64,000 nt of DNA from contig NZ_SLXO01000001.1 of the NCBI RefSeq assembly GCF_004341375.1, forward strand, positions 496,001 to 560,000, read 5' to 3'. Below, in pieces: positions 8,683 through 17,351 of the stretch. Numbering within the stretch: the stretch's first letter is position 1; every line of letters begins with the position of its first letter. Source of the stretch: Rhodothalassium salexigens DSM 2132 (lineage in GTDB: Bacteria > Pseudomonadota > Alphaproteobacteria > Sphingomonadales > Rhodothalassiaceae). Below the pieces are notes generated by a model. The model saw only the letters and a program-made list of their open reading frames with translations. It did not search any database and had not been told where the DNA came from. A program made the position numbers and the translations under genes.

Positions 8683-8717
8683 CCCCACCCGCACACGCCC
8701 CCGTGGCGCCATCGTTC

Positions 8718-8747
8718 ATCGCCGGTTCAGCCGGGCGCCCCGGCGAT
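8718..8747 (+). terminator. Hairpin after the RND operon, possible terminator
   Basis: An 8-bp perfect inverted repeat ATCGCCGG/CCGGCGAT with a 14-nt loop starts 35 nt after the RND stop codon. No U-tract follows, so intrinsic termination is uncertain. Confidence 0.3.
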
Positions 8748-8815
8748 GACACCGTTTCGCCTCAATCCGGCCGCGCGATAACCGCCTTTGGCGCCGAGCT
8801 TGCCGCTGTCCCGCA

Positions 8816-8837
8816 GAACGCCCCGACACAGGCGTTC
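8816..8837 (+). repeat. Hairpin directly upstream of the pgsB ribosome binding site
   Basis: GAACGCC (8816-8822) and GGCGTTC (8831-8837) form a perfect 7-bp stem with an 8-nt loop, and outer bases TGTC/GACA can extend it. It ends a few bases before the AGAGGA ribosome binding site of pgsB, so it could affect translation or be an operator. Confidence 0.35.
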
Positions 8838-8856
8838 GTGACAGAGGAAAGCATCT

Positions 8857-10065
8857 ATGGTGAGCACGCAAATCCTGGTGGGGACGATCGGCGGCGCCTG
8901 GGCCTTTCTGGTGGTCTTTTTGGTGCTCGAAGCCAGCTATCACCGCCGGACGCTCAAACAGATTCCGATCCGCATCCACGTCAACGGCACCCGCGGCAAG
9001 ACCAGCGTGGTGCGGCTGATCAATGCCGGCCTGCGCGCCGGCGGCTATCGGGTGGTGGCCAAGACCACCGGCTCGTTCGCCGCCTTCACCGGCCCTGATG
9101 GCATCGACTATCCGATCCACCGGCCCGACCACCCCAACATCATCGAACAGATGCGGGTGATCTGGCGCATGCGGCGCTTCGATCCCGAGATCGCGGTCAT
9201 CGAGTGCATGGCGCTGCAACCCACCTATCAATCGCTGACCGAACGCATGATGGTCAAATCGACCCACGGCGTGATCACCAACGCGCGCGCCGACCATCTG
9301 GACGTGATGGGCCCCGGCCCGCGCGATGTGGCGTTGGCGCTGGCCGGCTCGACGCCGTTCGGGGCCCGCCTCTATACCGCCGAGCGGCGCTATCTCGATG
9401 TGTTCGAAGACGCCTGCGCCGACCGCGGGTCCGAGCTGTGCGCGGTCGGCGAGACCGAGGTGGCGGCCATCGACGACGCCATGCTGGCGCCGTTCGACTA
9501 TGCCGAGCACGCCGAGAATGTCGCCCTGGCGCTCAAGGTCTGCGAGGATCTGGGCGTCGACCGCGCGGCTGCGCTCGCCGGCATGCAGGCCCTGCCGCCG
9601 GAAGTGGGGGCGACGCGGATCCTCGACGTGCCGTTCTTCGGCCGCAGCCTGGTGTTCGTCAACGCCTTCGCCGCCAACGACCCCGAATCCACCGAGATGA
9701 TCTGGAAAAAGGTCGTCGCATCCCACGGCGCCGGGCGCGACAAGATCGCGGTGGTCAACTGCCGCTTCGACCGGCCGCAACGCTCGCAACAACTGGCCGA
9801 CGTGGCGGCGCAATGGACCCCCGCCGAGCATTATATCCTGATCGGCTCGGGCACCATGCACTTCGCCAACCGCGCGGTAAAGCGCGGCCTGTCGCCCAAC
9901 GCCATGACCATCGCCGAAGGGCTGGCATCGTCGGAAATCTTCGAGACCATCGTCGAACACTGTCGCGGCGACGGCCTGATCGTGGGCATGTGCAACGTCC
10001 ACGGCGGCGGCGTCGAACTGGCCCGCTATTTCGCCAACCGCGCAGCGAAAGTGGAAGAACTATGA
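8857..10065 (+). CDS. pgsB: Poly-gamma-glutamate synthase subunit PgsB/CapB
   Basis: Encodes 402 aa. It has one N-terminal membrane segment (about residues 5-27) and then the Mur-ligase-like ATP-binding motif HVNGTRGKTSVVRL near residues 41-54. PgsB is the ATP-dependent amide ligase that adds glutamates through the gamma-carboxyl, working in the membrane with PgsC. The gene overlaps pgsC by 4 nt (ATGA). Length matches Bacillus PgsB (about 390-400). The polymer made here might be a capsule or a secreted osmoprotectant; sequence does not decide. Confidence 0.92.
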   Translation: MVSTQILVGTIGGAWAFLVVFLVLEASYHRRTLKQIPIRIHVNGTRGKTSVVRLINAGLRAGGYRVVAKTTGSFAAFTGPDGIDYPIHRPDHPNIIEQMRVIWRMRRFDPEIAVIECMALQPTYQSLTERMMVKSTHGVITNARADHLDVMGPGPRDVALALAGSTPFGARLYTAERRYLDVFEDACADRGSELCAVGETEVAAIDDAMLAPFDYAEHAENVALALKVCEDLGVDRAAALAGMQALPPEVGATRILDVPFFGRSLVFVNAFAANDPESTEMIWKKVVASHGAGRDKIAVVNCRFDRPQRSQQLADVAAQWTPAEHYILIGSGTMHFANRAVKRGLSPNAMTIAEGLASSEIFETIVEHCRGDGLIVGMCNVHGGGVELARYFANRAAKVEEL

Positions 10066-10673
10066 CCCTGTTGAACCTGCTTGCGGTTTCCATCGGCATC
10101 GGGCTGGTGTTTACCGTGTTGCTGACCGAGGCGTTCGGCCTGGCCGCCGGCGGTCTGGTGGTGCCGGGCTATGTGGCGCTGAAGGTGCTGCAACCCTGGG
10201 ACCTGGTGATCACCCTGCTGGCCGCCTATCTGGCATTCGTGGTCGTGCGCACGCTGTCCGGCTTTCTGGTCATCTACGGCCGCCGACGCACCGCGCTGAC
10301 CATCCTGACCGGCTATCTGATCGGCAGCCTGGGCGAATTGGCGTTCGGCGGCGGGCTGATCGTGCCGGCCGCCACCGCCAATCCAGGGCTCGACGCCATG
10401 GACGCCATGAACGCGGGCCTCGGCCAGGACGCGCCGCTCAAATATCTGGAATTGGGCGTGATCGGCTACATCATCCCCGGCCTGATCGCCATCTGGTTCG
10501 ACCGTCAGGGCGTGGTGCGCACGCTGACCGGGCTGATCCTCACCGCCTCGCTGGTGCGGCTGAGCCTGGTGGTGATCATGCCCGAAGCGCTGGCGGCCTA
10601 CGAACTCAACCAGGCCGCCCACATGCCGTCGCTTCAAGACACCCTCAATTCGGTCACAGGAGGCAGCCAATGA
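10062..10673 (+). CDS. pgsC: Poly-gamma-glutamate synthase membrane subunit PgsC/CapC
   Basis: Encodes 203 aa, longer than the roughly 150-aa Bacillus PgsC. It is almost wholly hydrophobic, with several predicted spans, and begins with the family-typical region containing TEAFGLAAGGLVVPGYVAL. PgsC holds PgsB in the membrane and helps polymer synthesis or export. The start ATG overlaps the pgsB stop and its own stop overlaps the pgsW start, so the three genes are translationally coupled. The extra length is a central loop and C-terminal tail, as in other proteobacterial forms. Confidence 0.88.
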   Translation: MTLLNLLAVSIGIGLVFTVLLTEAFGLAAGGLVVPGYVALKVLQPWDLVITLLAAYLAFVVVRTLSGFLVIYGRRRTALTILTGYLIGSLGELAFGGGLIVPAATANPGLDAMDAMNAGLGQDAPLKYLELGVIGYIIPGLIAIWFDRQGVVRTLTGLILTASLVRLSLVVIMPEALAAYELNQAAHMPSLQDTLNSVTGGSQ

Positions 10674-11824
10674 TCAAGCGGGGCCAACAACTCTATTGGC
10701 GGCCGTCGCGGGTACCGATCCCGGTCATGGTCGCCCTGGCGGTGGTGTCGATCCTGTGCGTGACGGCGGTCGAGACCTTCAAGGGACAGGACGACGTGGC
10801 CGACTATTACGATGTGATGCTCAAAGCGTCGCGCCAGGCCGAGCAAGGCATGGAGTATCTGCGGCCGCTCCGCGGCCGGGTCGAGCCCATCGACCCCTCG
10901 GTCGACCCGCGCCGCACCGGCATGATCGGCGTCGCCTCGTCGCGGGTGACCAGCAATAGCGGCCACCTGCCGGCCAAGCTGACCAGCGTCAACCCGAATT
11001 GGGCGGCGGTGGCGGTCAAGCTGCTGGTCAAGGCCGGCGTGCGCGAGGGCGACGTGGTCGCGGTCGCGGTGTCGGGCTCGTTCCCGGCGATCAATCTGGC
11101 GGTCTACAGCGCGCTCGAAGCACTGGGCGCCGAACCGGTGGTGATCGCCTCGGCCTCGGCCTCGCAATGGGGGGCCAATGTGCCGGGCTTCGTCTGGCTC
11201 GACATGGCGCGCGAGTTGCGCGACGGCGGCATCATCAAGACCAAGGCGCGGGCGGCCACGCTCGGCGCGCGCGAGGATATCGGCGGCGGCCTGTCGCAAA
11301 CCGGCATCGCCTCGCTCAAGAGCAGCCTCTCCAAGGCCGAAGTGCCGTTGCTCGACGTGTCGGGCTACCGGCAATCGGTGGCGCGGCGCATCGCGCTCTA
11401 CCGCGAGGAGGCCGACGGCCGGCCGATCAAGGCGATGGTCAATGTGGGCGGCGGCGTCGCCACCACCGGCCCGCCGGGCATCGACCATTTGTTCGAAAGC
11501 GGGCTGAGCTATGCGGCGCCCAAGCGCGCGTTTGCCGCGCCGTCGGTGCTGGGCTACTTCCTCGACGAGGGCGTGCCGGTGATCCATTTCTCGGGCATCG
11601 CCGGCCTGGCGGCGCGCCACGGCCTGCCCGAGGTGATGGCTGAGGACCCGGCTATCGGCGAAGGCGGCGTCTATACCGCGCGCCAATACCGGCGCTGGCT
11701 GGCCGGCACGCTGATCCTGGTGCTGCTCGGTGTCACCACGCTGGCGATGCGCTCGGCCAATCTGGCGCTCAACGTGGACCAGCCGGGCGAAAAGCCCAAG
11801 GGCCTGCTGCGTCCCAAGGTCTAA
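10670..11824 (+). CDS. pgsW: Poly-gamma-glutamate system protein PgsW
   Basis: Encodes 384 aa. It has an N-terminal membrane span at about residues 17-34, a large soluble domain (with KLTSVNPNWAAVAVKLLVKA), and a second span near residues 344-362. This fits the PgsW family, found next to pgsBC in bacteria that lack the classical pgsA. AGGAGG lies 5 nt before the ATG, which overlaps the pgsC stop. Its biochemical role is not established; it is thought to take part in the polymer system because of constant linkage. No pgsA or depolymerase is adjacent. Confidence 0.8.
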   Translation: MIKRGQQLYWRPSRVPIPVMVALAVVSILCVTAVETFKGQDDVADYYDVMLKASRQAEQGMEYLRPLRGRVEPIDPSVDPRRTGMIGVASSRVTSNSGHLPAKLTSVNPNWAAVAVKLLVKAGVREGDVVAVAVSGSFPAINLAVYSALEALGAEPVVIASASASQWGANVPGFVWLDMARELRDGGIIKTKARAATLGAREDIGGGLSQTGIASLKSSLSKAEVPLLDVSGYRQSVARRIALYREEADGRPIKAMVNVGGGVATTGPPGIDHLFESGLSYAAPKRAFAAPSVLGYFLDEGVPVIHFSGIAGLAARHGLPEVMAEDPAIGEGGVYTARQYRRWLAGTLILVLLGVTTLAMRSANLALNVDQPGEKPKGLLRPKV

Positions 11825-11850
11825 GCGGCTCCGGGCCACAAAACCACCGT

Positions 11851-11882
11851 GCCGCGCCCGTCCTGACGGAATTGGGCGCGGC
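11851..11882. terminator. Hairpin between convergent pgsW and patatin genes
   Basis: A perfect 9-bp inverted repeat GCCGCGCCC/GGGCGCGGC with a 14-nt loop starts 27 nt after the pgsW stop. It lies in a 225-bp convergent gap with nothing else evident. There is no U-tract on either side, so it may be a Rho-assisted or bidirectional terminator. Confidence 0.35.
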
Positions 11883-12049
11883 GCGCCGCCACGGCTCGAT
11901 CACCCCGCCCCCGCCCTGCCCCAACCGTCATGGCAAGCGCCGCGACGCCATCCAGCCGACGCCCAGGCCATGCGCGGCCGGCGCGCGCCCCAGCCCGCCA
12001 AGCGCGATAACGGCAACGGTGCGGGGGGCGCGCGCCATGGCTGGCTGCC

Positions 12050-13138
12050 CTAACTGATCGGTTCCAGGCGCGCGGCCAAGCCGTCGGCCTCGATCGTGCG
12101 GTCGAACTCCTCGGCCAGGCGTTCGGTCGCGGCCACCGTGCGCCGCCACAGGTCTTTGCGCGTGGCATTGTCATGGCGCTCGAAATCGTGGCGGTCGGGG
12201 ATCTTGCCCATGGGCAAGCTGGCCAGGAAGGCGTCGGAGGGACAGACGATCAGCGTGCGGTCGAGCACCCGGGCGTCGGCGCGCCGGCCTTTGAGCGCCT
12301 TGTCGAACCAACCGGGCGTCACCTCGGCGGAAAAATGCGGGTAGAACACCATCTCGCCCGCTGCCGCCAGGTCGGGCACCGCGAAGTGATAGTCGACGAT
12401 GCCGCCGTCGCGATAGCGCCCGCGCGGCGCATAAGGGATCTCGCGCGCGTCGATCAGAAACGGGATCGCCACCGTGGCCATCAAGGCGTCGAGCAGATTG
12501 TCGGCGCGCAGGCTCGCCCGCCGGGTCGGCAGGGGCCGCCAGTCGCCGGGCACCCGGCCGCGCGGGTCGCTCAGGATCGTGCGCTCGAAAAACAGCCCCA
12601 GGGTACGCCGGTCGACCAGGTTGAGCCCCGCGGTGGCGGCGAGCCCGGCGCCGAAGCCGAGCCGGCCGAGCGTGCGCTTGTCCGACAGGCTCGCCAGGCC
12701 GCGACCGCGCGCCGCCACCACATGCAGGCGCATATAGGGATGGGCGAGGATCTCGGTGCCGCCGGTGGGGCCGAGCACCCGCTCGATCAGCGCCTCGGTG
12801 TCGGCGGTGACGCGCGCGCTATCGTGGGCCCGGGTCCATTCATAGTCGCCATAGAGCGCCCACAGCCGGTCGAAGGCGGCGACCGGATCGCGGCGGGCAT
12901 AGTTGGCGAAACGCCAGGCACCGATCGACGAGCCCAGCAGGTGCAAGGGCCGGGTGCGCCCGGCATACCAGCGCTGGAAATGGCGTAGGATCGCCCGGTC
13001 CAGATGATAGAGGCCGAGAAACTTGGGCCCGCCCGAAGCGCCCACCATGGCGGTGATCGCTTGTGGGTCGAAACCGTGCTGGCGGATCGCCGCATAAGCC
13101 GACGGACCGGCCAGAAAACGAAGGGCCGGCGCGCTCAT
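12050..13138 (-). CDS. Patatin-like phospholipase family protein
   Basis: Encodes 362 aa. The patatin features are present: a glycine-rich oxyanion stretch VGASGGPKF at about residues 32-40, the nucleophile elbow GSSIG at 69-73 (Ser71), and the dyad aspartate in YRDGGIVDYH in the second half. These enzymes hydrolyse acyl chains of lipids with a Ser-Asp dyad. There is no signal peptide, so it is probably cytoplasmic or loosely membrane-bound. It is followed after 35 nt downstream of the SYLF gene stop, both on the minus strand with the SYLF gene first, so they may be cotranscribed. Confidence 0.85.
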   Translation of the reverse strand: MSAPALRFLAGPSAYAAIRQHGFDPQAITAMVGASGGPKFLGLYHLDRAILRHFQRWYAGRTRPLHLLGSSIGAWRFANYARRDPVAAFDRLWALYGDYEWTRAHDSARVTADTEALIERVLGPTGGTEILAHPYMRLHVVAARGRGLASLSDKRTLGRLGFGAGLAATAGLNLVDRRTLGLFFERTILSDPRGRVPGDWRPLPTRRASLRADNLLDALMATVAIPFLIDAREIPYAPRGRYRDGGIVDYHFAVPDLAAAGEMVFYPHFSAEVTPGWFDKALKGRRADARVLDRTLIVCPSDAFLASLPMGKIPDRHDFERHDNATRKDLWRRTVAATERLAEEFDRTIEADGLAARLEPIS

Positions 13139-13173
13139 GGCCGCCGGCCCGGGCCGTGGGAGTGGATCATGCC

Positions 13174-13719
13174 TTAGCGCTCGATCTTGGAAATCTTGCT
13201 GCCTTCGAGATTGGCGTTGAACATCAGCCCGCCGCGGGTCATCACGAAGCCCAGCACCGGCCGGTTCATGGTGGTGTTGTTAACGTCCGAGCCGGCGCCC
13301 ACTTCAACCAACGCCACGCTGCCGTCGACGCCCACTTCCCAACCGTCGGCATTGCGAAAGCTGGCCAGCGCGTCTTCGGTCATGAACAGCAGAATCTGGG
13401 TGCGCCGCTGGCCGCCCAACTGAAAGCCGATCGACGCCGACACGGTGGAGTAATAGTCAACGGTTTCGCCGTCGACGATCAGGGCGCCCTCGCCATACTC
13501 GCCGCCGATGCCGATGCCCGCCTTGGTGACGCGCGGAAACACCAGCACGCCGGCGGCGCGGCGGGCCAGGGATTGGCCCTGGTCCACCTTGTCGTAAAAG
13601 GTCATCAACGCCTCTTCGACGCGGGCGTCGATCTGTTCGCGGCTTGCCGCGTCCGCCGGCGTCGCTGCGCCGGCCCAGGCCAAAACGGTCAGCATCAGCA
13701 CCATGGTGACGTATCGCAT
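13174..13719 (-). CDS. Secreted SYLF/Ysc84-domain lipid-binding protein
   Basis: Encodes 181 aa with a clear signal peptide ending at about ATPADA (residue 24). The rest matches the SYLF (Ysc84) pattern: ALMTFYDKVDQGQSLARRA, GVLVFPRVTKAGIGIGGEYG, then DYYSTVSASIGFQLGGQ and a C-terminal GLMFNANLEG. SYLF domains bind phosphoinositides in eukaryotes; in bacteria they are periplasmic or envelope proteins of poorly known role. The ATG has GAGGAG 9 nt upstream. The gene precedes the patatin-like gene on the same strand, suggesting a shared lipid or envelope function, which is inference. Confidence 0.85.
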   Translation of the reverse strand: MRYVTMVLMLTVLAWAGAATPADAASREQIDARVEEALMTFYDKVDQGQSLARRAAGVLVFPRVTKAGIGIGGEYGEGALIVDGETVDYYSTVSASIGFQLGGQRRTQILLFMTEDALASFRNADGWEVGVDGSVALVEVGAGSDVNNTTMNRPVLGFVMTRGGLMFNANLEGSKISKIER

Positions 13720-13867
13720 CGCTCAGATCTCCTCGCATATGCCAGTGGACCGGGGCCCCTCTTTCACGCAACGCAACACGCGCGCCCCGACCGGTTCAAG
13801 CGGTTTTTCAACGGCCGCCGGCGGTCCGGCTTGCCGGGCCATGGGCTTGTGGATATGGTCCGCGCCC

Positions 13868-14905
13868 ATGACGTTTTACTCTGACAATACCGCGCCGGCC
13901 ACGCCCGAAGTGATGGCCGCGCTTAACGCCGCCAATGCCGGCTTTGCCGCACCCTATGGCGACGATACTGCAACACACGGCCTGAATGCGGCCTTTTCAA
14001 GACTGTTCGAAACCGATGTGGCGGTGTTCCCGGTGCCGCTGGGCACCGCGGCCAACGGTCTGCTGCTGTCGTGCCTGACCCGGCCCTGGGGGGTGATCCT
14101 GGCCAATGGCGCGGCCCATGTGCTGGAGGACGAAAGCACCGCGCCTGAATTGTTCACCGACGGCGCGCGGCTGGTCGGCCTGCCGGGCGACCGTGCCAAG
14201 CTCGACGCCGCGACGCTGCGCCAGCGGCTGGTCGACTGGCCGTGGGACTTCATCCACACCGCCAAGCCCCAGGCGCTGGCGCTGACCCAGTCCACCGAAC
14301 AAGGCACCGTCTATACGCCCGACGAGGTCGCGGCCCTGTGCGACGCCGCCAAGGCGCACGGGCTCAAGACGATGATGGACGGCGCCCGGTTCGCCAACGC
14401 GGTCGCCCATCTGGGCTGCGCGCCGGCCGACGTCACCTGGCGCGCCGGCATCGACGCCATGGTGTTCGGGGTCACCAAGAACGGCGGCATGGCCGCCGAG
14501 GCGGCGGTGCTGTTCGACCGCTCGCTGGCCGAGGAATTCGCCCTGCGCCAGAAGCGCGCCGGCCAGTTGATCTCCAAGATGCGCTATCTGTCGGTGCAGA
14601 TCGCCGCCAGCATCGCCGACGATATGTGGCTCAAGCGCGCCGCCCATGCCAACGCCATGGCGACGCGGCTGGCCGCCGGTCTGCAGGCGGTGCCGAGCGT
14701 CAAGCTGTGCCACCAGCCCCAGGCCAATGCGGTGTTCGTGCGCATGGCGCCGGCGCTGGCCGATGCGCTGTCGGCCGCCGGTTGGGGCTTCAACCCGTGG
14801 CGCTCGCTGGGCCAGGACAGCTATCGCCTGGTCACCGCCTGGAATACGCCGGCCGAAACCGTCGACGGCTTCCTGGCCGCGGTACGGGAGCAGGCCGCGG
14901 CCTGA
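13868..14905 (+). CDS. ltaE: Low-specificity L-threonine aldolase
   Basis: Encodes 345 aa from the ATG at 13868. A fold-type I PLP enzyme: the N-terminus FYSDNTAPATPEVM, the cofactor-binding DGAR at 171-174 and the Schiff-base lysine K204 in VFGVTKNGG. It splits L-threonine or allo-threonine to glycine and acetaldehyde. A longer in-frame reading from 13703 adds unconserved residues and runs over the promoter region shared with the divergent SYLF gene. Monocistronic by layout; the next gene begins 194 nt downstream. Confidence 0.9.
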   Translation: MTFYSDNTAPATPEVMAALNAANAGFAAPYGDDTATHGLNAAFSRLFETDVAVFPVPLGTAANGLLLSCLTRPWGVILANGAAHVLEDESTAPELFTDGARLVGLPGDRAKLDAATLRQRLVDWPWDFIHTAKPQALALTQSTEQGTVYTPDEVAALCDAAKAHGLKTMMDGARFANAVAHLGCAPADVTWRAGIDAMVFGVTKNGGMAAEAAVLFDRSLAEEFALRQKRAGQLISKMRYLSVQIAASIADDMWLKRAAHANAMATRLAAGLQAVPSVKLCHQPQANAVFVRMAPALADALSAAGWGFNPWRSLGQDSYRLVTAWNTPAETVDGFLAAVREQAAA

Positions 14906-15099
14906 ATTCCCGGCGCCGAGGGCGGAAGCGAAAAAGCCACGCAAGGTCAACAGCCCGACGACTTGATAACGACAGGGGGGCACCTCACCTCAATAGGACT
15001 GCCATGTTGCGGTGCAATGATCGGCGCGCGGATGGATCACCCCATGTCGGCCGATCCGCTTGACCCACACCGCCGGCAGTCCAACGGAGCGTGCCCCCG

Positions 15100-15873
15100 A
15101 TGACCCAGATGACCGACCTTGCCGGCAAGACCGGCCTGATCCTTGGCATCGCCAATGCGGAGTCCATCGCCTATGGCTGCGCCAAGGCGTTTCGGGCCGC
15201 CGGCGCCGACTTGGCCGTTACCTATCTCAACGCCAAGGCCGAGCCCCATGTGCGGCCCCTGGCCGAAGCCCTCGACAGCCCGCTGATCCTGCCCTGCGAC
15301 GTCACCGACGACGCCCAGCTTCAAGCGGTGTTCGACGGCATCCGCGCGCGCTGGGGGCGGCTCGACTTCGTGCTCCATTCCATCGCCTTCGCGCCCAGGC
15401 AAGACCTACACGGCCGCCTCGCCGATACCAGCCGGCCGGGTTTTCTCAAGGCCATGGACATCTCGTGCCATTCGTTCATCCGCTGCGCCCGGCTGGCCGA
15501 GCCGTTGATGGATCGCGGCGGCGCGCTGATGACCGTGACCTTCTACGGCTCGGCCCGGGTGGTCGACGGCTATAGCGTCATGGGGCCGGTCAAGGCCGCC
15601 CTCGAAGCCAGCGTGCGCTACCTGGCCGACGACCTTGCCCCCCGACGCATCCGGGTGCACGCCATTTCGCCGGGTCCGATCCGCACCCGCGCCGCTTCCG
15701 GCATTCGCGCGTTCGACCGCCTGATCGAAGAATCGGTCGCCGACACCCCCGATCACCGCCTGGTCACCATCGACGAAGTGGGCGACGTGGCGGCGTTCCT
15801 AGCCAGCCCGGCCGCCCGCGCCATGACCGGCACCACCGAATATGTGGACGCGGGCCTGCACCTGACCGACTGA
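15100..15873 (+). CDS. fabI: Enoyl-[acyl-carrier-protein] reductase (NADH), FabI
   Basis: Encodes 257 aa from the ATG at 15100, about 10 nt after GGAG; the GTG at 15091 is too close to that site. The FabI-type short-chain fold is shown by GLILGIANAESIAYGCA at the N-terminus and the catalytic Y-x6-K in DGYSVMGPVKAALEA. It reduces trans-2-enoyl-ACP in the last step of each fatty-acid elongation round. Neighbours are a MaoC-phosphotransacylase fusion and an acetate/butyrate-type kinase, suggesting that this copy belongs to an acyl-phosphate module and may be a second FabI beside a housekeeping one elsewhere. Confidence 0.9.
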   Translation: MTQMTDLAGKTGLILGIANAESIAYGCAKAFRAAGADLAVTYLNAKAEPHVRPLAEALDSPLILPCDVTDDAQLQAVFDGIRARWGRLDFVLHSIAFAPRQDLHGRLADTSRPGFLKAMDISCHSFIRCARLAEPLMDRGGALMTVTFYGSARVVDGYSVMGPVKAALEASVRYLADDLAPRRIRVHAISPGPIRTRAASGIRAFDRLIEESVADTPDHRLVTIDEVGDVAAFLASPAARAMTGTTEYVDAGLHLTD

Positions 15874-15914
15874 CCCGACGCTTTTTCCGACAGCGAATGA
15901 GAGAGACGCACCCC

Positions 15915-17351
15915 ATGAAGATGATCGAGAACAAGACCTATGACGAGTTGGCGGTGGGCGACGCCGCCAGCCTGACCCGCACGCTGTCGGAAAAGGACAT
16001 CCGCCTGTTTGCCGCGCTGACCGGCGACATGAACCCGGTGCATGTGGACAAGGCCTATGCCCGCGACAGCCAGTTCCACAAGATCATCGCCCACGGCATG
16101 TGGGGCGGCTCGTTGATCTCGGCCGTGCTGGGCACCGAACTGCCCGGCCCCGGCACCATCTATCTGGGCCAGGATCTGCGCTTCAAGGCGCCCATTGGCG
16201 CCGGCGACACGGTCACCACGACGGTACGCGTGGCCGAGAAGAAGGATCGCAACCGGCTGACGCTGGATTGCACCTGCACCGGCGCCGACGGCACCGTGCT
16301 GATCGAGGGCCAGGCCCATGTGATCGCGCCGACCACCAAGGTGCGCCGGGAACGCGCGCGCCGGGCAAGCGTCGAACTGCACGGCGGCGGCGCCCGGCTC
16401 GACGCGATCATCGACCAGGCCGCAGAGGTCGCCGGGCGGCTCGGACCGGTCAAACTGGGCGTGGTCCACCCGGTGGACGGGCCGTCGCTGAGCGGCGCGC
16501 TCGACGCTGCGGCCAAGGGATTGGTCGAGCCGGTGCTGATCGGCCCGGCGGCCAAGATCCGCGAGGCGGCGCGCGCGCTCGACCGGTCGCTCGACGGCTG
16601 CGCGCTGGTCGACACCGAACACAGCCACGCCGCCGCCGACCGCGCCGTCGCCATGGCCCGGGCGGGCGAGGTCGCAGCGCTGATGAAGGGCAAGCTGCAC
16701 ACCGACGAGTTGCTGGGCGCGGTGGTCCGGCGCGACGGCGGCCTGCGCACCGAACGGCGCATCTCGCACGTGTTCGTCATGGACGTGCCGAGCTACGAAC
16801 GCCCGCTGCTGGTCAGCGACGCGGCGATCAACATCCGCCCCGACCTCGACGCCTTGAAGGACATCGTCGCCAACACCATCGACGTGGCCCACGCGCTCGG
16901 CACCGAGCGGCCCAAGGTGGCGCTGTTGTCGGCGGTGGAGACGGTCGACGCCAAGCTCGACAGCACCCTCTACGCCTCGGCCCTGTGCAAGATGGCCGAC
17001 CGCGGCCAGATCACCGGCGCCGAGTTGGACGGCCCGCTGGCGTTCGACAACGCGGTCTCGGAACAGGCCGCCGCCATCAAGGGCATCCGCTCAGGCGTCG
17101 CCGGCCACGCCGACGCGCTGATCGTGCCCGACCTGATCTCGGGCAACATTCTGGCCAAGCAGTTGGACTATCTGTCGGGCGCGGTCGGCGCCGGCATCGT
17201 CATGGGCGCCCGGGTGCCGATCGCGCTGACCAGCCGCGCCGACGAGGCGCTGGAGCGGGTCGGTTCGGCGGCCCTTGCGGTGCTGCTGCACGCCCAGGCC
17301 CTGGGCCGCGGAGCCGCGACGGTTGCCACGCCCCAAGGAGACCTGCGGTGA
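15915..17351 (+). CDS. MaoC-like enoyl-CoA hydratase fused to phosphate acetyl/butyryltransferase
   Basis: Encodes 478 aa from the ATG at 15915. Residues 1 to about 150 form a MaoC hot-dog domain with the R-hydratase motif GDMNPVHVD (Asp and His). Residues of about 165-478 form a phosphate acetyl/butyryltransferase domain, which exchanges CoA for phosphate on short acyl groups. The fusion would hydrate or bind an enoyl-CoA and convert a short acyl-CoA to acyl phosphate. Its stop overlaps the GTG of the kinase gene by 4 nt, so the acyl phosphate can pass to ATP formation. The same fusion is known in other proteobacteria as a bifunctional enzyme; chain-length preference is unknown. Confidence 0.88.
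   Translation: MKMIENKTYDELAVGDAASLTRTLSEKDIRLFAALTGDMNPVHVDKAYARDSQFHKIIAHGMWGGSLISAVLGTELPGPGTIYLGQDLRFKAPIGAGDTVTTTVRVAEKKDRNRLTLDCTCTGADGTVLIEGQAHVIAPTTKVRRERARRASVELHGGGARLDAIIDQAAEVAGRLGPVKLGVVHPVDGPSLSGALDAAAKGLVEPVLIGPAAKIREAARALDRSLDGCALVDTEHSHAAADRAVAMARAGEVAALMKGKLHTDELLGAVVRRDGGLRTERRISHVFVMDVPSYERPLLVSDAAINIRPDLDALKDIVANTIDVAHALGTERPKVALLSAVETVDAKLDSTLYASALCKMADRGQITGAELDGPLAFDNAVSEQAAAIKGIRSGVAGHADALIVPDLISGNILAKQLDYLSGAVGAGIVMGARVPIALTSRADEALERVGSAALAVLLHAQALGRGAATVATPQGDLR

Noticed and set aside
5386-8712. 1108-codon open frame on the minus strand
   Set aside because: It is antisense to the RND gene. The translation is Asp/His/Gln/Arg-rich with no domain, as expected for the complement of a GC-rich coding frame.
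15003-15062. 19-codon frame ahead of fabI with AGGA before its ATG
   Set aside because: Possible leader peptide, and GATCGGC/GCCGATC in it can form a hairpin, but there is no run of regulatory codons or terminator. Too weak to call.
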